Assembly: GCF_041154385.1 (NCBI RefSeq)
Contig: NZ_AP028929.1
Span: 868,001-932,000, forward strand
Reading direction: 5' to 3'
Source: Streptococcus sp. SN-1
GTDB lineage: Bacteria; Bacillota; Bacilli; Lactobacillales; Streptococcaceae
Length of the DNA: 64,000 nucleotides
Shown here: positions 8,282 to 16,291 of the stretch, one piece after another
Layout: every line of letters starts with the position of its first letter
Position numbering within the stretch: the first letter of the stretch is position 1
Translations under genes and position numbers: made by a program
The notes under the pieces: generated by a model
What the model was told of the DNA's origin: nothing
Databases searched by the model: none
Seen by the model: only the letters and a program-made list of their open reading frames with translations

Positions 8282-9150
8282 GTGGAGAAAATCATTAAAG
8301 AAAAAATTTCTTCCTTACTTAGTGCAGAAGAGGAAGTCCTCAGTGTTGAACAACTGGGGGGAATGACCAATCAAAACTATTTGGCCAAAACAACAAATAA
8401 GCAATACATTGTTAAATTCTTTGGTAAAGGGACTGAAAAACTGATCAATCGTCAAGATGAAAAGTACAATCTTGAACTACTAAAGGATTTAGACTTAGAT
8501 GTAAAAAATTATCTTTTTGATATTGAAGCTGGTACAAAGTAAATGAGTATATCGAATCTGCGATTACGCTTGATTCAAGGTCAATCAAGACCAAATTTGA
8601 TAAAATTGCTCCAATATTACAAACTATTCATGCTTCTGGCAAGGAATTAAGAGGAGAATTTGCTCCTTTTGAAGAAATCAAAAAATACGAATCCTTGATT
8701 GAGGAAAAAATCCCTTATGCTAACTATGAAGCTGTTCGAGAAGAAGTCTTCTCCTTAGAGAAAAGACTGGCTGACTTAGGTGTTGACAGAAAATCTTGTC
8801 ATATCGATTTGGTGCCTGAAAACTTTATTGAATCACCTCAAGGACGTCTATATCTGATTGACTGGGAATATTCATCAATGAACGATCCAATGTGGGATTT
8901 GGCTGCTCTCTTTTTAGAGTCTGAATTCACTCGTCAAGAGGAAGAAGTCTTCTTGTCACATTATGAAAGTGACAAAACACCTGTCTCTCGAGAAAAGATT
9001 ACCATTTATAAAATTTTACAAGATACTATTTGGAGTTTATGGACAGTCTATAAGGAAGAGCAGGGTGCAAATTTTGGTGACTATGGTGTGAGTCGTTACC
9101 AAAGAGCTGTTAAAGGTTTGTCATATTATGGAGGTTCAGATGAAAAATAA
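8282..9150 (+). pseudogene. licA: Choline kinase, split by a single-base deletion
   Basis: LicA phosphorylates imported choline, the first step of decorating teichoic acids with phosphocholine. The 5' part (GTG 8282 behind GGAGG) reads in frame to GTK-stop at 8542, with the nucleotide-loop region LGGMTNQNYLAKT and the lysine in YIVKFFG. The downstream frame resumes at 8536 with KVNEYIESAITLDS and carries the catalytic loop CHIDLVPENF and the metal-site IDWEY. Inserting one base at 8534-8535 (GGT-AnC-AAA) joins them into 289 codons, the length I recall for pneumococcal LicA. As written the gene would give an 86-residue fragment without the catalytic loop. Choline kinase is needed by choline-dependent pneumococci, so this is either a sequencing error or a strain that no longer uses this route. 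Confidence 0.9.
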
Positions 9151-10018
9151 AAATGGAGTTTCTTTTGGTCTACTCTCAGGTATTTTCTGGGGTTTAGGTC
9201 TAACGATTAGTGCTTATATCTTTTCGATTTTTACAGATTTGTCGCCCTTTGTGGTGGCCGCTGCTCACGATTTCTTGAGTATCTTTATCTTACTAGCTTT
9301 TCTCTTGGTAAAAGAAGGAAAAGTTCGTCTCTCAATTTTCTTAAATATTCGCAATGTTAGTGTTATCATCGGAGCCTTGCTAGCAGGCCCTATCGGTATG
9401 CAGGCCAATCTTTATGCGGTTAAGTATATCGGAAGTTCCTTAGCTTCATCAGTATCCGCTATCTATCCTGCGATTTCAGTTTTATTGGCTTTCTTCTTTT
9501 TGAAGCACAAGATTTCAAAAAATACTGTGTTTGGGATTGTCTTGATTATTGGAGGGATTATTGCTCAAACTTATAAGGTTGAACAGGTTAATTCTTTCTA
9601 TATTGGTATTCTCTGTGCATTGGTTTGTGCCATTGCATGGGGAAGTGAGAGTGTTCTTAGCTCCTTTGCCATGGAAAGTGAACTGAGTGAAATCGAAGCT
9701 CTCTTAATCCGTCAAGTAACTTCATTCTTGTCCTATCTTGTGATTGTGCTCTTCTCTCATCAGTCATTTGCAGAAGTGGCCAATGGACAATTGCTAGGTC
9801 TCATGATTGTCTTTGCAGCCTTTGATATGATTTCCTACTTGGCTTATTATATCGCTATCAATCGCTTGCAACCAGCCAAGGCTACAGGCTTGAATGTGAG
9901 CTATGTAGTATGGACTGTCTTGTTCGCAGTTGTTTTCTTGGGTGCACCGCTAGATATGCTGACAATTATTACGTCACTTGTCGTCATTGCTGGAGTTTAT
10001 ATTATTATTAAAGAATAA
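9140..10018 (+). CDS. licB: Choline permease, EamA/DMT family
   Basis: LicB imports choline for the lic1 pathway. This 292-residue protein is almost entirely hydrophobic, with ten predicted transmembrane helices arranged as two EamA repeats (about 8-140 and 150-290). Features such as GLLSGIFWGLGLTISAY at the N-terminus and SAIYPAISVLLAFFFL at the end of repeat 1 are typical. The ATG at 9140 is chosen because GGAGG (within 9130-9134) lies 6 bases upstream; an ATG at 9128 would put that site inside the coding region. The start overlaps the end of licA by 11 bases, so translation was normally coupled to licA. The licA frameshift leaves that downstream frame largely untranslated, which might lower licB expression. 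Confidence 0.9.
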   Translation: MKNKNGVSFGLLSGIFWGLGLTISAYIFSIFTDLSPFVVAAAHDFLSIFILLAFLLVKEGKVRLSIFLNIRNVSVIIGALLAGPIGMQANLYAVKYIGSSLASSVSAIYPAISVLLAFFFLKHKISKNTVFGIVLIIGGIIAQTYKVEQVNSFYIGILCALVCAIAWGSESVLSSFAMESELSEIEALLIRQVTSFLSYLVIVLFSHQSFAEVANGQLLGLMIVFAAFDMISYLAYYIAINRLQPAKATGLNVSYVVWTVLFAVVFLGAPLDMLTIITSLVVIAGVYIIIKE

Positions 10019-10029
10019 AGGAGATTCGT

Positions 10030-10719
10030 GTGAAAGCCATCATCTTAGCAGCGGGATTGGGAACTCGCTTGCGTCCTATGACTGAAAATACCCCTAAAGC
10101 CTTGGTTCAGGTTAATCAAAAACCTTTGATTGAATACCAAATTGAGTTTTTAAAAGAAAAAGGAATTAACGAGATTATTATCATTGTTGGTTATCTTAAA
10201 GAACAATTTGATTATTTGAAAGAAAAATATGGTGTTCGCCTCGTTTTCAATGATAAATACGCTGACTACAATAACTTTTACTCTCTCTATCTTGTAAAAG
10301 AAGAATTGGCCAACAGCTATGTTATTGATGCAGACAACTATCTCTTTAAAAATATGTTCCGCAATGATTTGACACGTTCTACTTATTTTAGTGTCTATCG
10401 TGAAGATTGTACCAACGAATGGTTCTTGGTTTATGGAGATGACTACAAGGTTCAAGACATTATTGTTGATAGCAAGGCTGGTCGCATCCTTAGTGGTGTA
10501 TCCTTCTGGGATGCTCCAACTGCAGAAAAGATTGTCAGCTTTATCGACAAGGCTTATGCAAGTGGAGAATTTGTTGATCTATACTGGGACAATATGGTTA
10601 AGGATAATATCAAAGAGCTAGATGTCTATGTCGAAGAATTAGAAGGTAATAGCATCTATGAGATCGATAGCGTCCAAGACTACCATAAATTAGAAGAAAT
10701 TCTTAAAAACGAAAATTAA
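10030..10719 (+). CDS. licC: CTP:phosphocholine cytidylyltransferase
   Basis: LicC activates phosphocholine to CDP-choline, the donor used by LicD transferases. The protein has 229 residues with a Rossmann-like NTP_transferase fold. The signature LAAGLGTRLRPMTENTPKAL (residues 6-25) binds CTP, and VIDADNYLFKN near residue 100 holds the metal-binding aspartates. Translation starts at a GTG (10030) with AAGGAG 6 bases upstream and 11 bases after licB. It is the last gene of the operon, closed by a strong terminator. It appears intact, so only the kinase step between LicB and LicC is lost in this sequence. Confidence 0.93.
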   Translation: MKAIILAAGLGTRLRPMTENTPKALVQVNQKPLIEYQIEFLKEKGINEIIIIVGYLKEQFDYLKEKYGVRLVFNDKYADYNNFYSLYLVKEELANSYVIDADNYLFKNMFRNDLTRSTYFSVYREDCTNEWFLVYGDDYKVQDIIVDSKAGRILSGVSFWDAPTAEKIVSFIDKAYASGEFVDLYWDNMVKDNIKELDVYVEELEGNSIYEIDSVQDYHKLEEILKNEN

Positions 10720-10726
10720 GGATTCC

Positions 10727-10758
10727 AACATCTGGCTAAAATAGTCGGATGTTTTTTT
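10727..10758 (+). terminator. Terminator of the lic1 operon
   Basis: AACATCTGGCTA / TAGTCGGATGTT forms a 12-bp stem with two G-T pairs and an AAA loop, followed by seven T. It separates lic1 from the competence gene dprA. Confidence 0.9.
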
Positions 10759-10765
10759 GATTTTT

Positions 10766-10773
10766 TACGAATA
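10766..10773 (+). promoter_or_regulatory. cin-box (ComX/SigX late-competence promoter) of dprA
   Basis: TACGAATA, the canonical streptococcal cin-box, follows a T-rich run and lies 33 bp before the dprA start. Genes with this element are transcribed by the alternative sigma factor ComX during competence. dprA is a classical member, which supports the call. Confidence 0.88.
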
Positions 10774-10806
10774 AATAGATGAGTAGATAAAGAAATGGAG
10801 TTATTT

Positions 10807-11655
10807 ATGAAAATCACAAACTATGAAATCTATAAATTGAAAAAATCAGGTTTGACCAATCAACAGATTTTGAACGTTCTAGAATACGGTGAAAATGTCG
10901 ATCAAGAACTTTTGTTGGGTGATATTGCAGAAATATCAGGTTGCCGAAATCCAGCTGTTTTTATGGAACGTTATTTTCAGATAGACGATACGCATTTGGA
11001 GAAGGAGTTTCAAAAATTTCCATCTTTCTCTATTTTAGATGACTGTTACCCTTGGGATTTGAGTGAAATATACGATGCACCTGTACTTTTATTTTACAAG
11101 GGAAATCTTGACCTCTTGAAATTCCCGAAGGTAGCGGTTGTGGGTAGTCGTGCTTGTAGCAAACAGGGAGCTAAGTCAGTTGAAAAAGTCATTCAAGGTC
11201 TGGAAAATGAACTGGTTATCGTCAGTGGATTAGCCAAGGGCATTGATACAGCAGCTCATATGGCAGCTCTTCAGAATGGCGGCAAAACCATTGCAGTGAT
11301 TGGAACAGGTCTGGATGTGTTTTATCCTAAAGCTAATAAACGCTTGCAAGACTACATCGGAAATGATCATCTGGTTCTAAGTGAATATGGACCTGGCGAA
11401 CAACCTCTGAAATTTCATTTTCCTGCCCGTAATCGCATTATCGCTGGACTTTGTCGTGGCGTGATTGTAGCAGAGGCCAAGATGCGCTCAGGTAGTCTCA
11501 TTACCTGTGAGAGAGCAATGGAAGAAGGGCGCGATGTCTTTGCTATTCCTGGTAGCATTTTAGATGGACTATCAGATGGTTGCCATCATTTGATTCAAGA
11601 AGGGGCAAAATTGGTTACAAGTGGGAAGGATGTTCTTGCGGAATTTGAATTTTAA
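10807..11655 (+). CDS. dprA: DNA-processing protein DprA
   Basis: DprA protects incoming single strands during transformation, loads RecA on them and shuts off competence through ComE. The 282-residue protein has an N-terminal SAM-like helical part (1-100) and the Rossmann DprA/Smf core with [13 protein letters not shown] (about 110), [13 protein letters not shown] (about 140), [12 protein letters not shown] and the C-terminal [34 protein letters not shown]. The ATG at 10807 is preferred because GGAG lies 7 bases upstream; an ATG at 10795 would include that site. Expression is competence-driven through the cin-box. A BOX element begins at the stop codon, so no ordinary terminator follows. Confidence 0.95.
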   Translation: [282 protein letters not shown]

Positions 11656-11770
11656 TACTCTTCGAAAATCTCTTCAAACCACGTCAGCTTCCATCTGCAA
11701 CCTCAAAACAGTGTTTTGAGCAACCTGCGGCTAGCTTCCTAGTTTGCTCTTTGATTTTCATTGAGTATAA
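11655..11770 (+). repeat. BOX element (boxA, partial boxB, boxC)
   Basis: It starts at the last base of the dprA stop codon with the boxA motif ATACTCTTCGAAAATC, passes through a shortened boxB (CAACCTCAAAACAGTGTTTTGAG) and ends with boxC (GCGGCTAGCTTCC to TTCATTGAGTATAA). BOX elements are short mobile-like repeats of the S. pneumoniae/mitis group. This copy has lost the end of boxA and the start of boxB. Confidence 0.88.
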
Positions 11771-11822
11771 GAAGAAAGTCCGCTCACTAGACAAACTTTT
11801 CTTCTATTATAGTAGCTAAGTC

Positions 11823-11851
11823 TTGACAGGGTTCAAAAAATGGTTTACACT
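11823..11851 (+). promoter_or_regulatory. Promoter of topA
   Basis: TTGACA (11823-11828) and TACACT (11846-11851) are separated by 17 bp, 36 bp before the GTG start. topA promoters in streptococci are known to respond to supercoiling; that is not visible here. Confidence 0.75.
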
Positions 11852-11886
11852 TTATAAAGTTTATTACTTTGAAAAGGTGTGATACT

Positions 11887-13974
11887 GTGGCTACGGCAAC
11901 AAAAAAGAAAAAAACAACAGTTAAAAAAAATCTAGTAATCGTGGAGTCGCCTGCTAAGGCCAAGACGATTGAGAAATATCTAGGCAGAAACTACAAGGTT
12001 CTAGCCAGTGTCGGGCATATTCGGGATTTGAAGAAATCCAGTATGTCCGTCGATATTGAAAATAATTATGAACCGCAATATATCAATATCCGAGGAAAAG
12101 GTCCTCTTATCAATGACTTGAAAAAAGAAGCTAAAAAAGCTAATAAAGTCTTTCTGGCGAGTGACCCGGACCGTGAAGGAGAAGCGATTTCTTGGCATTT
12201 GGCTCATATTCTCAACTTGGATGAAAATGATGCCAACCGTGTGGTCTTCAATGAAATCACCAAAGATGCTGTCAAAAATGCTTTTAAAGAACCGCGTAAG
12301 ATTGATATGGACTTGGTTGATGCCCAACAGGCTCGTCGTGTCCTAGACCGCTTGGTAGGCTATTCGATTTCGCCTATTTTGTGGAAGAAGGTCAAGAAGG
12401 GCTTGTCAGCAGGTCGCGTTCAGTCTATTGCACTTAAGTTAATCATTGACCGTGAGAATGAAATTAATGCCTTCCAACCAGAAGAATATTGGACAATTGA
12501 TGCTGTCTTTAAAAAAGGAACCAAGCAATTTCAGGCTTCCTTCTATGGAGTAGATGGTAAAAAGCTTAAACTGACTAGCAATGATGAGGTCAAGGAAGTC
12601 TTGTCTCGTCTGACTAGCAAAGATTTTTCAGTGGATCAGGTAGATAAGAAAGAGCGTAAACGCAATGCTCCTTTACCCTATACCACTTCATCTATGCAGA
12701 TGGATGCTGCCAATAAAATTAATTTCCGTACTCGAAAGACCATGATGGTTGCCCAACAGCTCTATGAAGGGATTAATATCGGTTCTGGTGTTCAAGGTTT
12801 GATTACCTATATGCGTACCGATTCGACTCGTATCAGTCCTGTAGCGCAAAATGAAGCAGCAAGTTTCATTACGGACCGTTTTGGTAGTAAGTATTCTAAG
12901 CATGGCAGCAAGGTCAAAAATGCTTCAGGAGCTCAGGATGCCCACGAGGCTATTCGTCCGTCTAGTGTCTTTAATACACCTGAAAGTATTGCTAAGTATC
13001 TGAACAAGGATCAGCTTAAGCTTTATACCCTTATTTGGAATCGTTTTGTGGCTAGCCAGATGACAGCTGCTGTCTTTGATACCATGGCTGTTAAATTGTC
13101 TCAAAATGGAGTTCAATTTGCTGCCAATGGTAGTCAGGTTAAGTTTGATGGTTATCTTGCCATTTATAATGATTCTGATAAGAATAAGATGTTACCAGAT
13201 ATGGCTGTTGGAGATGTGGTTAAGCAGGTTAATAGCAAACCAGAGCAACATTTTACTCAACCGCCTGCCCGTTATTCTGAAGCGACCCTTATCAAGACCT
13301 TGGAGGAAAATGGAGTTGGACGTCCGTCAACCTACGCGCCAACCATTGAAACCATTCAGAAACGTTATTATGTTCGCCTTGTAGCCAAACGTTTTGAACC
13401 GACAGAGTTGGGAGAAATTGTTAACAAGCTCATCGTTGACTATTTCCCAGATATCGTAAATGTGACCTTTACAGCTGAAATGGAAGGCAAGCTGGATGAT
13501 GTCGAAGTCGGAAAAGAGCAGTGGCAACGTGTTATAGACGCCTTTTACAAACCATTCTCTAAAGAAGTCGCCAAGGCTGAAGAAGAAATGGAAAAAATCC
13601 AGATCAAGGATGAACCAGCTGGATTTGACTGTGAAGTGTGTGGCAGTCCAATGGTCATTAAACTTGGTCGTTTTGGTAAGTTCTACGCTTGTAGCAATTT
13701 CCCAGATTGCCGTCATACCCAAGCAATCGTAAAAGAAATCGGTGTTGAGTGTCCAAGCTGTCATCAGGGACAAATCATTGAACGTAAAACCAAACGTAAC
13801 CGGCTCTTCTATGGTTGCAATCGCTATCCAGAATGTGAATTTACCTCTTGGGATAAACCTGTTGGTCGTGACTGTCCAAAATGTGGCAACTTTCTCATGG
13901 AGAAAAAAGTCCGTGGTGGTGGTAAGCAGGTTGTTTGTAGCAAAGGTGACTACGAAGAAGAAAAGATTAAATAA
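11887..13974 (+). CDS. topA: DNA topoisomerase I
   Basis: TopA relaxes negatively supercoiled DNA by a 5'-phosphotyrosine intermediate. The protein has 695 residues, the length I recall for the pneumococcal enzyme. A lysine-rich N-terminus leads into the TOPRIM domain ([31 protein letters not shown]). The catalytic tyrosine is Tyr308 in [14 protein letters not shown], and two well-formed C-terminal zinc ribbons follow ([30 protein letters not shown]). A third ribbon starts with CPKCGNFL but keeps only one later Cys (VVCSKGD). The GTG at 11887 is preferred over a TTG at 11869 because AAAGGTG lies just upstream of it and the protein then begins like its homologues (MATATKKKK). Confidence 0.95.
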   Translation: MATATKKKKTTVKKNLVIVESPAKAKTIEKYLGRNYKVLASVGHIRDLKKSSMSVDIENNYEPQYINIRGKGPLINDLKKEAKKANKVFLASDPDREGEAISWHLAHILNLDENDANRVVFNEITKDAVKNAFKEPRKIDMDLVDAQQARRVLDRLVGYSISPILWKKVKKGLSAGRVQSIALKLIIDRENEINAFQPEEYWTIDAVFKKGTKQFQASFYGVDGKKLKLTSNDEVKEVLSRLTSKDFSVDQVDKKERKRNAPLPYTTSSMQMDAANKINFRTRKTMMVAQQLYEGINIGSGVQGLITYMRTDSTRISPVAQNEAASFITDRFGSKYSKHGSKVKNASGAQDAHEAIRPSSVFNTPESIAKYLNKDQLKLYTLIWNRFVASQMTAAVFDTMAVKLSQNGVQFAANGSQVKFDGYLAIYNDSDKNKMLPDMAVGDVVKQVNSKPEQHFTQPPARYSEATLIKTLEENGVGRPSTYAPTIETIQKRYYVRLVAKRFEPTELGEIVNKLIVDYFPDIVNVTFTAEMEGKLDDVEVGKEQWQRVIDAFYKPFSKEVAKAEEEMEKIQIKDEPAGFDCEVCGSPMVIKLGRFGKFYACSNFPDCRHTQAIVKEIGVECPSCHQGQIIERKTKRNRLFYGCNRYPECEFTSWDKPVGRDCPKCGNFLMEKKVRGGGKQVVCSKGDYEEEKIK

Positions 13975-13975
13975 A

Positions 13976-14010
13976 ACGAGAGTTCTGAAAGTCAATTTCA
14001 GGCTCTTTTT
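13976..14010 (+). terminator. Terminator of topA
   Basis: GAG-AGTTCTGAAA and TTTCAG-G-CTC form a stem with a small internal loop, followed by TTTTT. It ends about 50 bp before the second BOX element. Confidence 0.75.
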
Positions 14011-14063
14011 GATTAGTGCTTGACAAAATTCATCATTTTATGCGAAACTAGAAGAAGATTATT

Positions 14064-14219
14064 TTATACTCAATGAAAATCAAAGAGCAAACTAGGAAAC
14101 TAACCGCAGGTTGCTCAAAGCACTGCTTTGAGGTTGCAGATAAGACTGACGAAGTCAGGAACCATACCTACGTCAAGGCGACGTTGACGCGGTTTGAAGA
14201 GATTTTCGAAGAGTATTAA
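14064..14219 (-). repeat. Complete BOX element (boxC-boxB-boxA read on the plus strand)
   Basis: All three modules are present in reverse orientation: boxC (ATACTCAATGAAAATC to CGCAGG), boxB (TTGCTCAAAGCACTGCTTTGAG to CGAAGTCAGGA) and boxA (CTACGTCAAGGCGACG to TTTTCGAAGAGTATTA). The boxA part matches the BOX-A1R typing-primer site at 20 of 22 positions. It fills the gap between topA and the DUF454 gene and ends about 12 bp before that gene, so it could influence its leader. Confidence 0.92.
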
Positions 14220-14231
14220 CTAGGAGAAGTT

Positions 14232-14591
14232 ATGCGTATTATTTATCTAATTATTGGTTTTTTATCGCTGGCCTTGGCTATTGTTGGGGTTGTTTTACCC
14301 TTGTTGCCTACAACGCCTTTTCTTTTGTTGTCTATTGCTTGTTTCTCAAGAAGTTCCAAGCGCTTCGAAGATTGGCTTTATCATACCAAGCTCTATCAAG
14401 CATATGTAGCTGATTTTCGCGAGACTAAGTCTATTGCGCGTGAACGTAAGAAAAAAATCATCGTATCTATCTATATCTTGATGGGAATTTCCATTTATTT
14501 TGCCCCTCTCTTACCAGTCAAAATCGGTCTGGGAGCCTTGACCATCTTTATCACTTATTATCTCTTCAAGGTCATTCCAGACAAAGAATAA
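14232..14591 (+). CDS. DUF454 (YbaN-type) small inner-membrane protein
   Basis: This is a 119-residue membrane protein of the DUF454/YbaN family; no function is established for the family. The N-terminal helix contains LSLALAIVGVVLPLLPTTPF (residues about 12-31), with the family's conserved G-LPLLPTTPF turn, followed by LLLSIACFSRSSKRF and a basic cytoplasmic loop (RETKSIARERKKK). Two further helices close the protein. AGGAG lies 7 bases before the ATG. It has no obvious promoter of its own between the BOX element and the start, so transcription may begin within the BOX or read through from topA. Confidence 0.85.
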   Translation: MRIIYLIIGFLSLALAIVGVVLPLLPTTPFLLLSIACFSRSSKRFEDWLYHTKLYQAYVADFRETKSIARERKKKIIVSIYILMGISIYFAPLLPVKIGLGALTIFITYYLFKVIPDKE

Positions 14592-14645
14592 GTAAAATTT
14601 GTAACTATTTCCCTTGATAAAAATGAAAGCATATTCACAACAATA

Positions 14646-14654
14646 TGATATAAT
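14646..14654 (+). promoter_or_regulatory. Extended -10 promoter of cutC
   Basis: TGATATAAT (14646-14654) is an extended -10 sequence 31 bp before the ATG; no good -35 is visible. Confidence 0.55.
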
Positions 14655-14684
14655 AAATTCAAAGTAATCTTCAGGGAGAATCAA

Positions 14685-15317
14685 ATGATTTACGAATTTT
14701 GTGCTGAAAATGTGACCTTGCTTGAAAAAGCGATGGAGGCTGGAGCTCGTCGAATCGAACTCTGTGATAATCTAGCAGTGGGAGGAACAACACCAAGCTA
14801 TGGAGTAACCAAGGCAGCGGTTGAATTGGCAGCTAACTACGATACAACCATTATGACCATGATTCGTCCACGTGGTGGCGACTTTGTCTATAATGATATG
14901 GAAATTGCAATCATGCTAGAAGACATTCGATTGACTGCTCAGGCTGGAAGTCAAGGAGTTGTATTTGGAGCCTTAACTGCTGAGAAGAAGTTGGATAAAC
15001 CTAATCTTGAAAAGTTAATTGCTGCATCGAAAGGAATGGAAATTGTCTTCCACATGGCCTTTGATGAATTGAGCGATGAAGATCAACTAGAAGCTATTGA
15101 CTGGCTCAGCCAAGCTGGAGTCACTCGTATCTTAACTCGTGCGGGTGTATCTGGCGATTCACTAGACAAACGTTTTGCTCACTATCACAGAATTTTGGAG
15201 CACGTTAAAGGTAAAATTGAAATTCTACCAGGTGGGGGGATTGACCTTGACAACCGTCAAACCTTTATTGACCAGCTGGGCGTGACACAATTGCATGGAA
15301 CCAAGGTTGTCTTTTAA
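14685..15317 (+). CDS. cutC: CutC family protein (copper homeostasis-type TIM barrel)
   Basis: CutC proteins are small TIM-barrel proteins linked to copper handling in some bacteria, although the biochemical role is unsettled. The 210-residue sequence shows the family motifs EFCAENVTLLEKAMEAGA and RIELCDNLAVGGTTPSYG at the N-terminus, MTMIRPRGGDFVY near residue 60, and the C-terminal ILPGGGIDLDN and LHGTKVVF. The expected HGT motif is present. AGGGAG lies 8 bases upstream of the ATG. It is a single gene with its own promoter and a terminator directly behind it. Confidence 0.9.
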   Translation: MIYEFCAENVTLLEKAMEAGARRIELCDNLAVGGTTPSYGVTKAAVELAANYDTTIMTMIRPRGGDFVYNDMEIAIMLEDIRLTAQAGSQGVVFGALTAEKKLDKPNLEKLIAASKGMEIVFHMAFDELSDEDQLEAIDWLSQAGVTRILTRAGVSGDSLDKRFAHYHRILEHVKGKIEILPGGGIDLDNRQTFIDQLGVTQLHGTKVVF

Positions 15318-15329
15318 AAAATAGAAAGG

Positions 15330-15355
15330 AACTGCTAGCTTTGGGTAGCAGTTTT
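15330..15355 (+). terminator. Terminator after cutC
   Basis: AACTGCTA / TAGCAGTT is a perfect 8-bp stem with loop GCTTTGGG, continuing into TTTT. It ends only 5 bases before the next start codon. Confidence 0.85.
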
Positions 15356-15360
15356 AACTT

Positions 15361-16017
15361 ATGTTTGAAATTTTTAAATCCTATCAGTTTAATCAAGAAA
15401 AGGCTCGTGCCTATGGTTTTGTAGAAAGTAGTGGAGTTTGGACTTATAGCTGCATGATTTTGCAGGGTGATTTTGTCATGACTGTGTCCATCACTGCTGA
15501 TAATGTGAGTTTTCAGGTCTTTGATCAGGAAACGGGCGACCTCTATCCTCAAGTTCATATGGAAAGTATGAGAGGAAGTTTTGTCGGAAATGTCCGTGAG
15601 GCTTGTCTGGAGATTCTCTACCAGATTCGGAAGGCTTGTTTTGAGGTACAGGATTTTATCTGTCCTCAGACTAAGCGTATCATGGCTCAGATTCAGGAAA
15701 AGTATGGTAATCAGTTGGAGTATTTGTGGGAGAAATCGCCTGATACGGCAGTCTTAAGACATGAAGGCAATAAAAAGTGGTATGCCGTCTTGATGAGAAT
15801 CTCTTGGGATAAGCTGGAAAAGGGTAGAGAAGGTCTAGTGGAAGCAGTCAACCTCAAACATGATCAAGTAGCTGATTTGCTTTCAAAAAAGGGCATTTAT
15901 CCAGCCTTTCATATGAACAAACGCTACTGGATTAGTGTGGCACTTGATGATACTTTATCAGATGTAGAAGTGCTAGAATTGATAGAAAAAAGTTGGAACT
16001 TAACCACTAAAAAATGA
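15361..16017 (+). CDS. MmcQ/YjbR-like protein with N-terminal extension
   Basis: The protein has 218 residues. The C-terminal 110 residues match the YjbR/MmcQ fold (double-wing-like, sometimes called CyaY-like): KKWYAVLMRISWDKL, EAVNLKHDQVADLL, YPAFHMNKRYWISVAL. The N-terminal 100 residues form a second small domain of unknown role that is common in streptococcal homologues. Function is unknown; a DNA-binding role has been suggested for the family but not established here. No Shine-Dalgarno site exists in the 5 bases between the cutC terminator and the ATG; the nearest purine run (GGGTAG) is inside that terminator. I see no better in-frame start. There is no signal peptide or membrane segment. 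Confidence 0.8.
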   Translation: MFEIFKSYQFNQEKARAYGFVESSGVWTYSCMILQGDFVMTVSITADNVSFQVFDQETGDLYPQVHMESMRGSFVGNVREACLEILYQIRKACFEVQDFICPQTKRIMAQIQEKYGNQLEYLWEKSPDTAVLRHEGNKKWYAVLMRISWDKLEKGREGLVEAVNLKHDQVADLLSKKGIYPAFHMNKRYWISVALDDTLSDVEVLELIEKSWNLTTKK

Positions 16018-16062
16018 AACATTTCAATAATTTTCAATTAGCTAAATATTCTATACTGAAGA

Positions 16063-16077
16063 AATTTTCAGAAAATA
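16063..16077 (+). promoter_or_regulatory. CodY-box-like operator upstream of the leu leader
   Basis: AATTTTCAGAAAATA matches the Gram-positive CodY consensus AATTTTCWGAAAATT at 14 of 15 positions and ends 12 bp upstream of the -35. CodY represses amino-acid biosynthesis when branched-chain amino acids are plentiful, so this fits the leu operon. Confidence 0.8.
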
Positions 16078-16089
16078 TTTGATTTTTTC

Positions 16090-16118
16090 TTGACAAGTGC
16101 TTTTGCCTATGCTAAAAT
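16090..16118 (+). promoter_or_regulatory. Promoter of the leucine operon
   Basis: TTGACA (16090-16095), a 17-bp spacer and TAAAAT (16113-16118) preceded by TGC make a near-consensus, extended -10 promoter. It lies 37 bp upstream of the leader peptide. Confidence 0.9.
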
Positions 16119-16154
16119 ACTAAACAAGATATCAAACGAAGGAGAAAGTCAAAC

Positions 16155-16208
16155 ATGAGAACAGCTAAGTTTAATCAATTTGCTTTGTTGTTGAGGTACT
16201 CGGGCTAG
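16155..16208 (+). CDS. Leucine-operon leader peptide
   Basis: This 17-codon reading frame begins at the ATG behind GGAGAAAG and encodes MRTAKFNQFALLLRYSG. It has three consecutive leucine codons (all TTG) at positions 11-13 and a TAG stop. Such a short peptide loaded with the operon's own amino acid is the hallmark of transcription attenuation: ribosome stalling at the TTG run when Leu-tRNA is scarce would change folding of the RNA behind it. The stop codon lies inside the first hairpin (16202-16211 with 16217-16226), exactly where a pause hairpin would be expected. It is too short for routine gene finders. The peptide has no other recognisable role. Confidence 0.88.
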   Translation: MRTAKFNQFALLLRYSG

Positions 16209-16291
16209 TGCAAAAAGCATTAGTCCTGTTTGGCTTACCAAGCGGGAGTGAATCAACATCTCGCTTGGACTTCTAAGCGAGATGTTTTTTT
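16202..16291 (+). promoter_or_regulatory. Leucine attenuator: pause hairpin, antiterminator and terminator
   Basis: Three mutually exclusive stems can be drawn. Stem 1 is GGGCTAGTGC / GCATTAGTCC (16202-16211 with 16217-16226), covering the leader stop. Stem 2, the antiterminator, is CCAAGCGGGA with TCTCGCTTGG (16238-16247 with 16259-16268). Stem 3, the terminator, is AACATCTCGCTT / AAGCGAGATGTT (16255-16266 with 16275-16286) followed by T7. Stem 2 uses the left arm of stem 3, so forming it lets RNA polymerase reach leuA. This is inference from base pairing, but the geometry is textbook. Confidence 0.85.

Noticed and set aside
8695..9150. Open frame from 8695 as a separate small kinase-like gene
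   Set aside because: It is simply the 3' part of licA; homology continues upstream of its TTG in the same frame to 8536, and it has no ribosome-binding site.
13327..13995. Long antisense open frame (222 codons) opposite the 3' end of topA
   Set aside because: A shadow of topA codon use; the topA frame has intact zinc-ribbon motifs and the antisense frame lacks a start signal.
16202..16291. T-box riboswitch in front of leuA
   Set aside because: No T-box motif (AGGGTGGNACCGCG) or stem I was found; the leader peptide with leucine codons explains the structure better.
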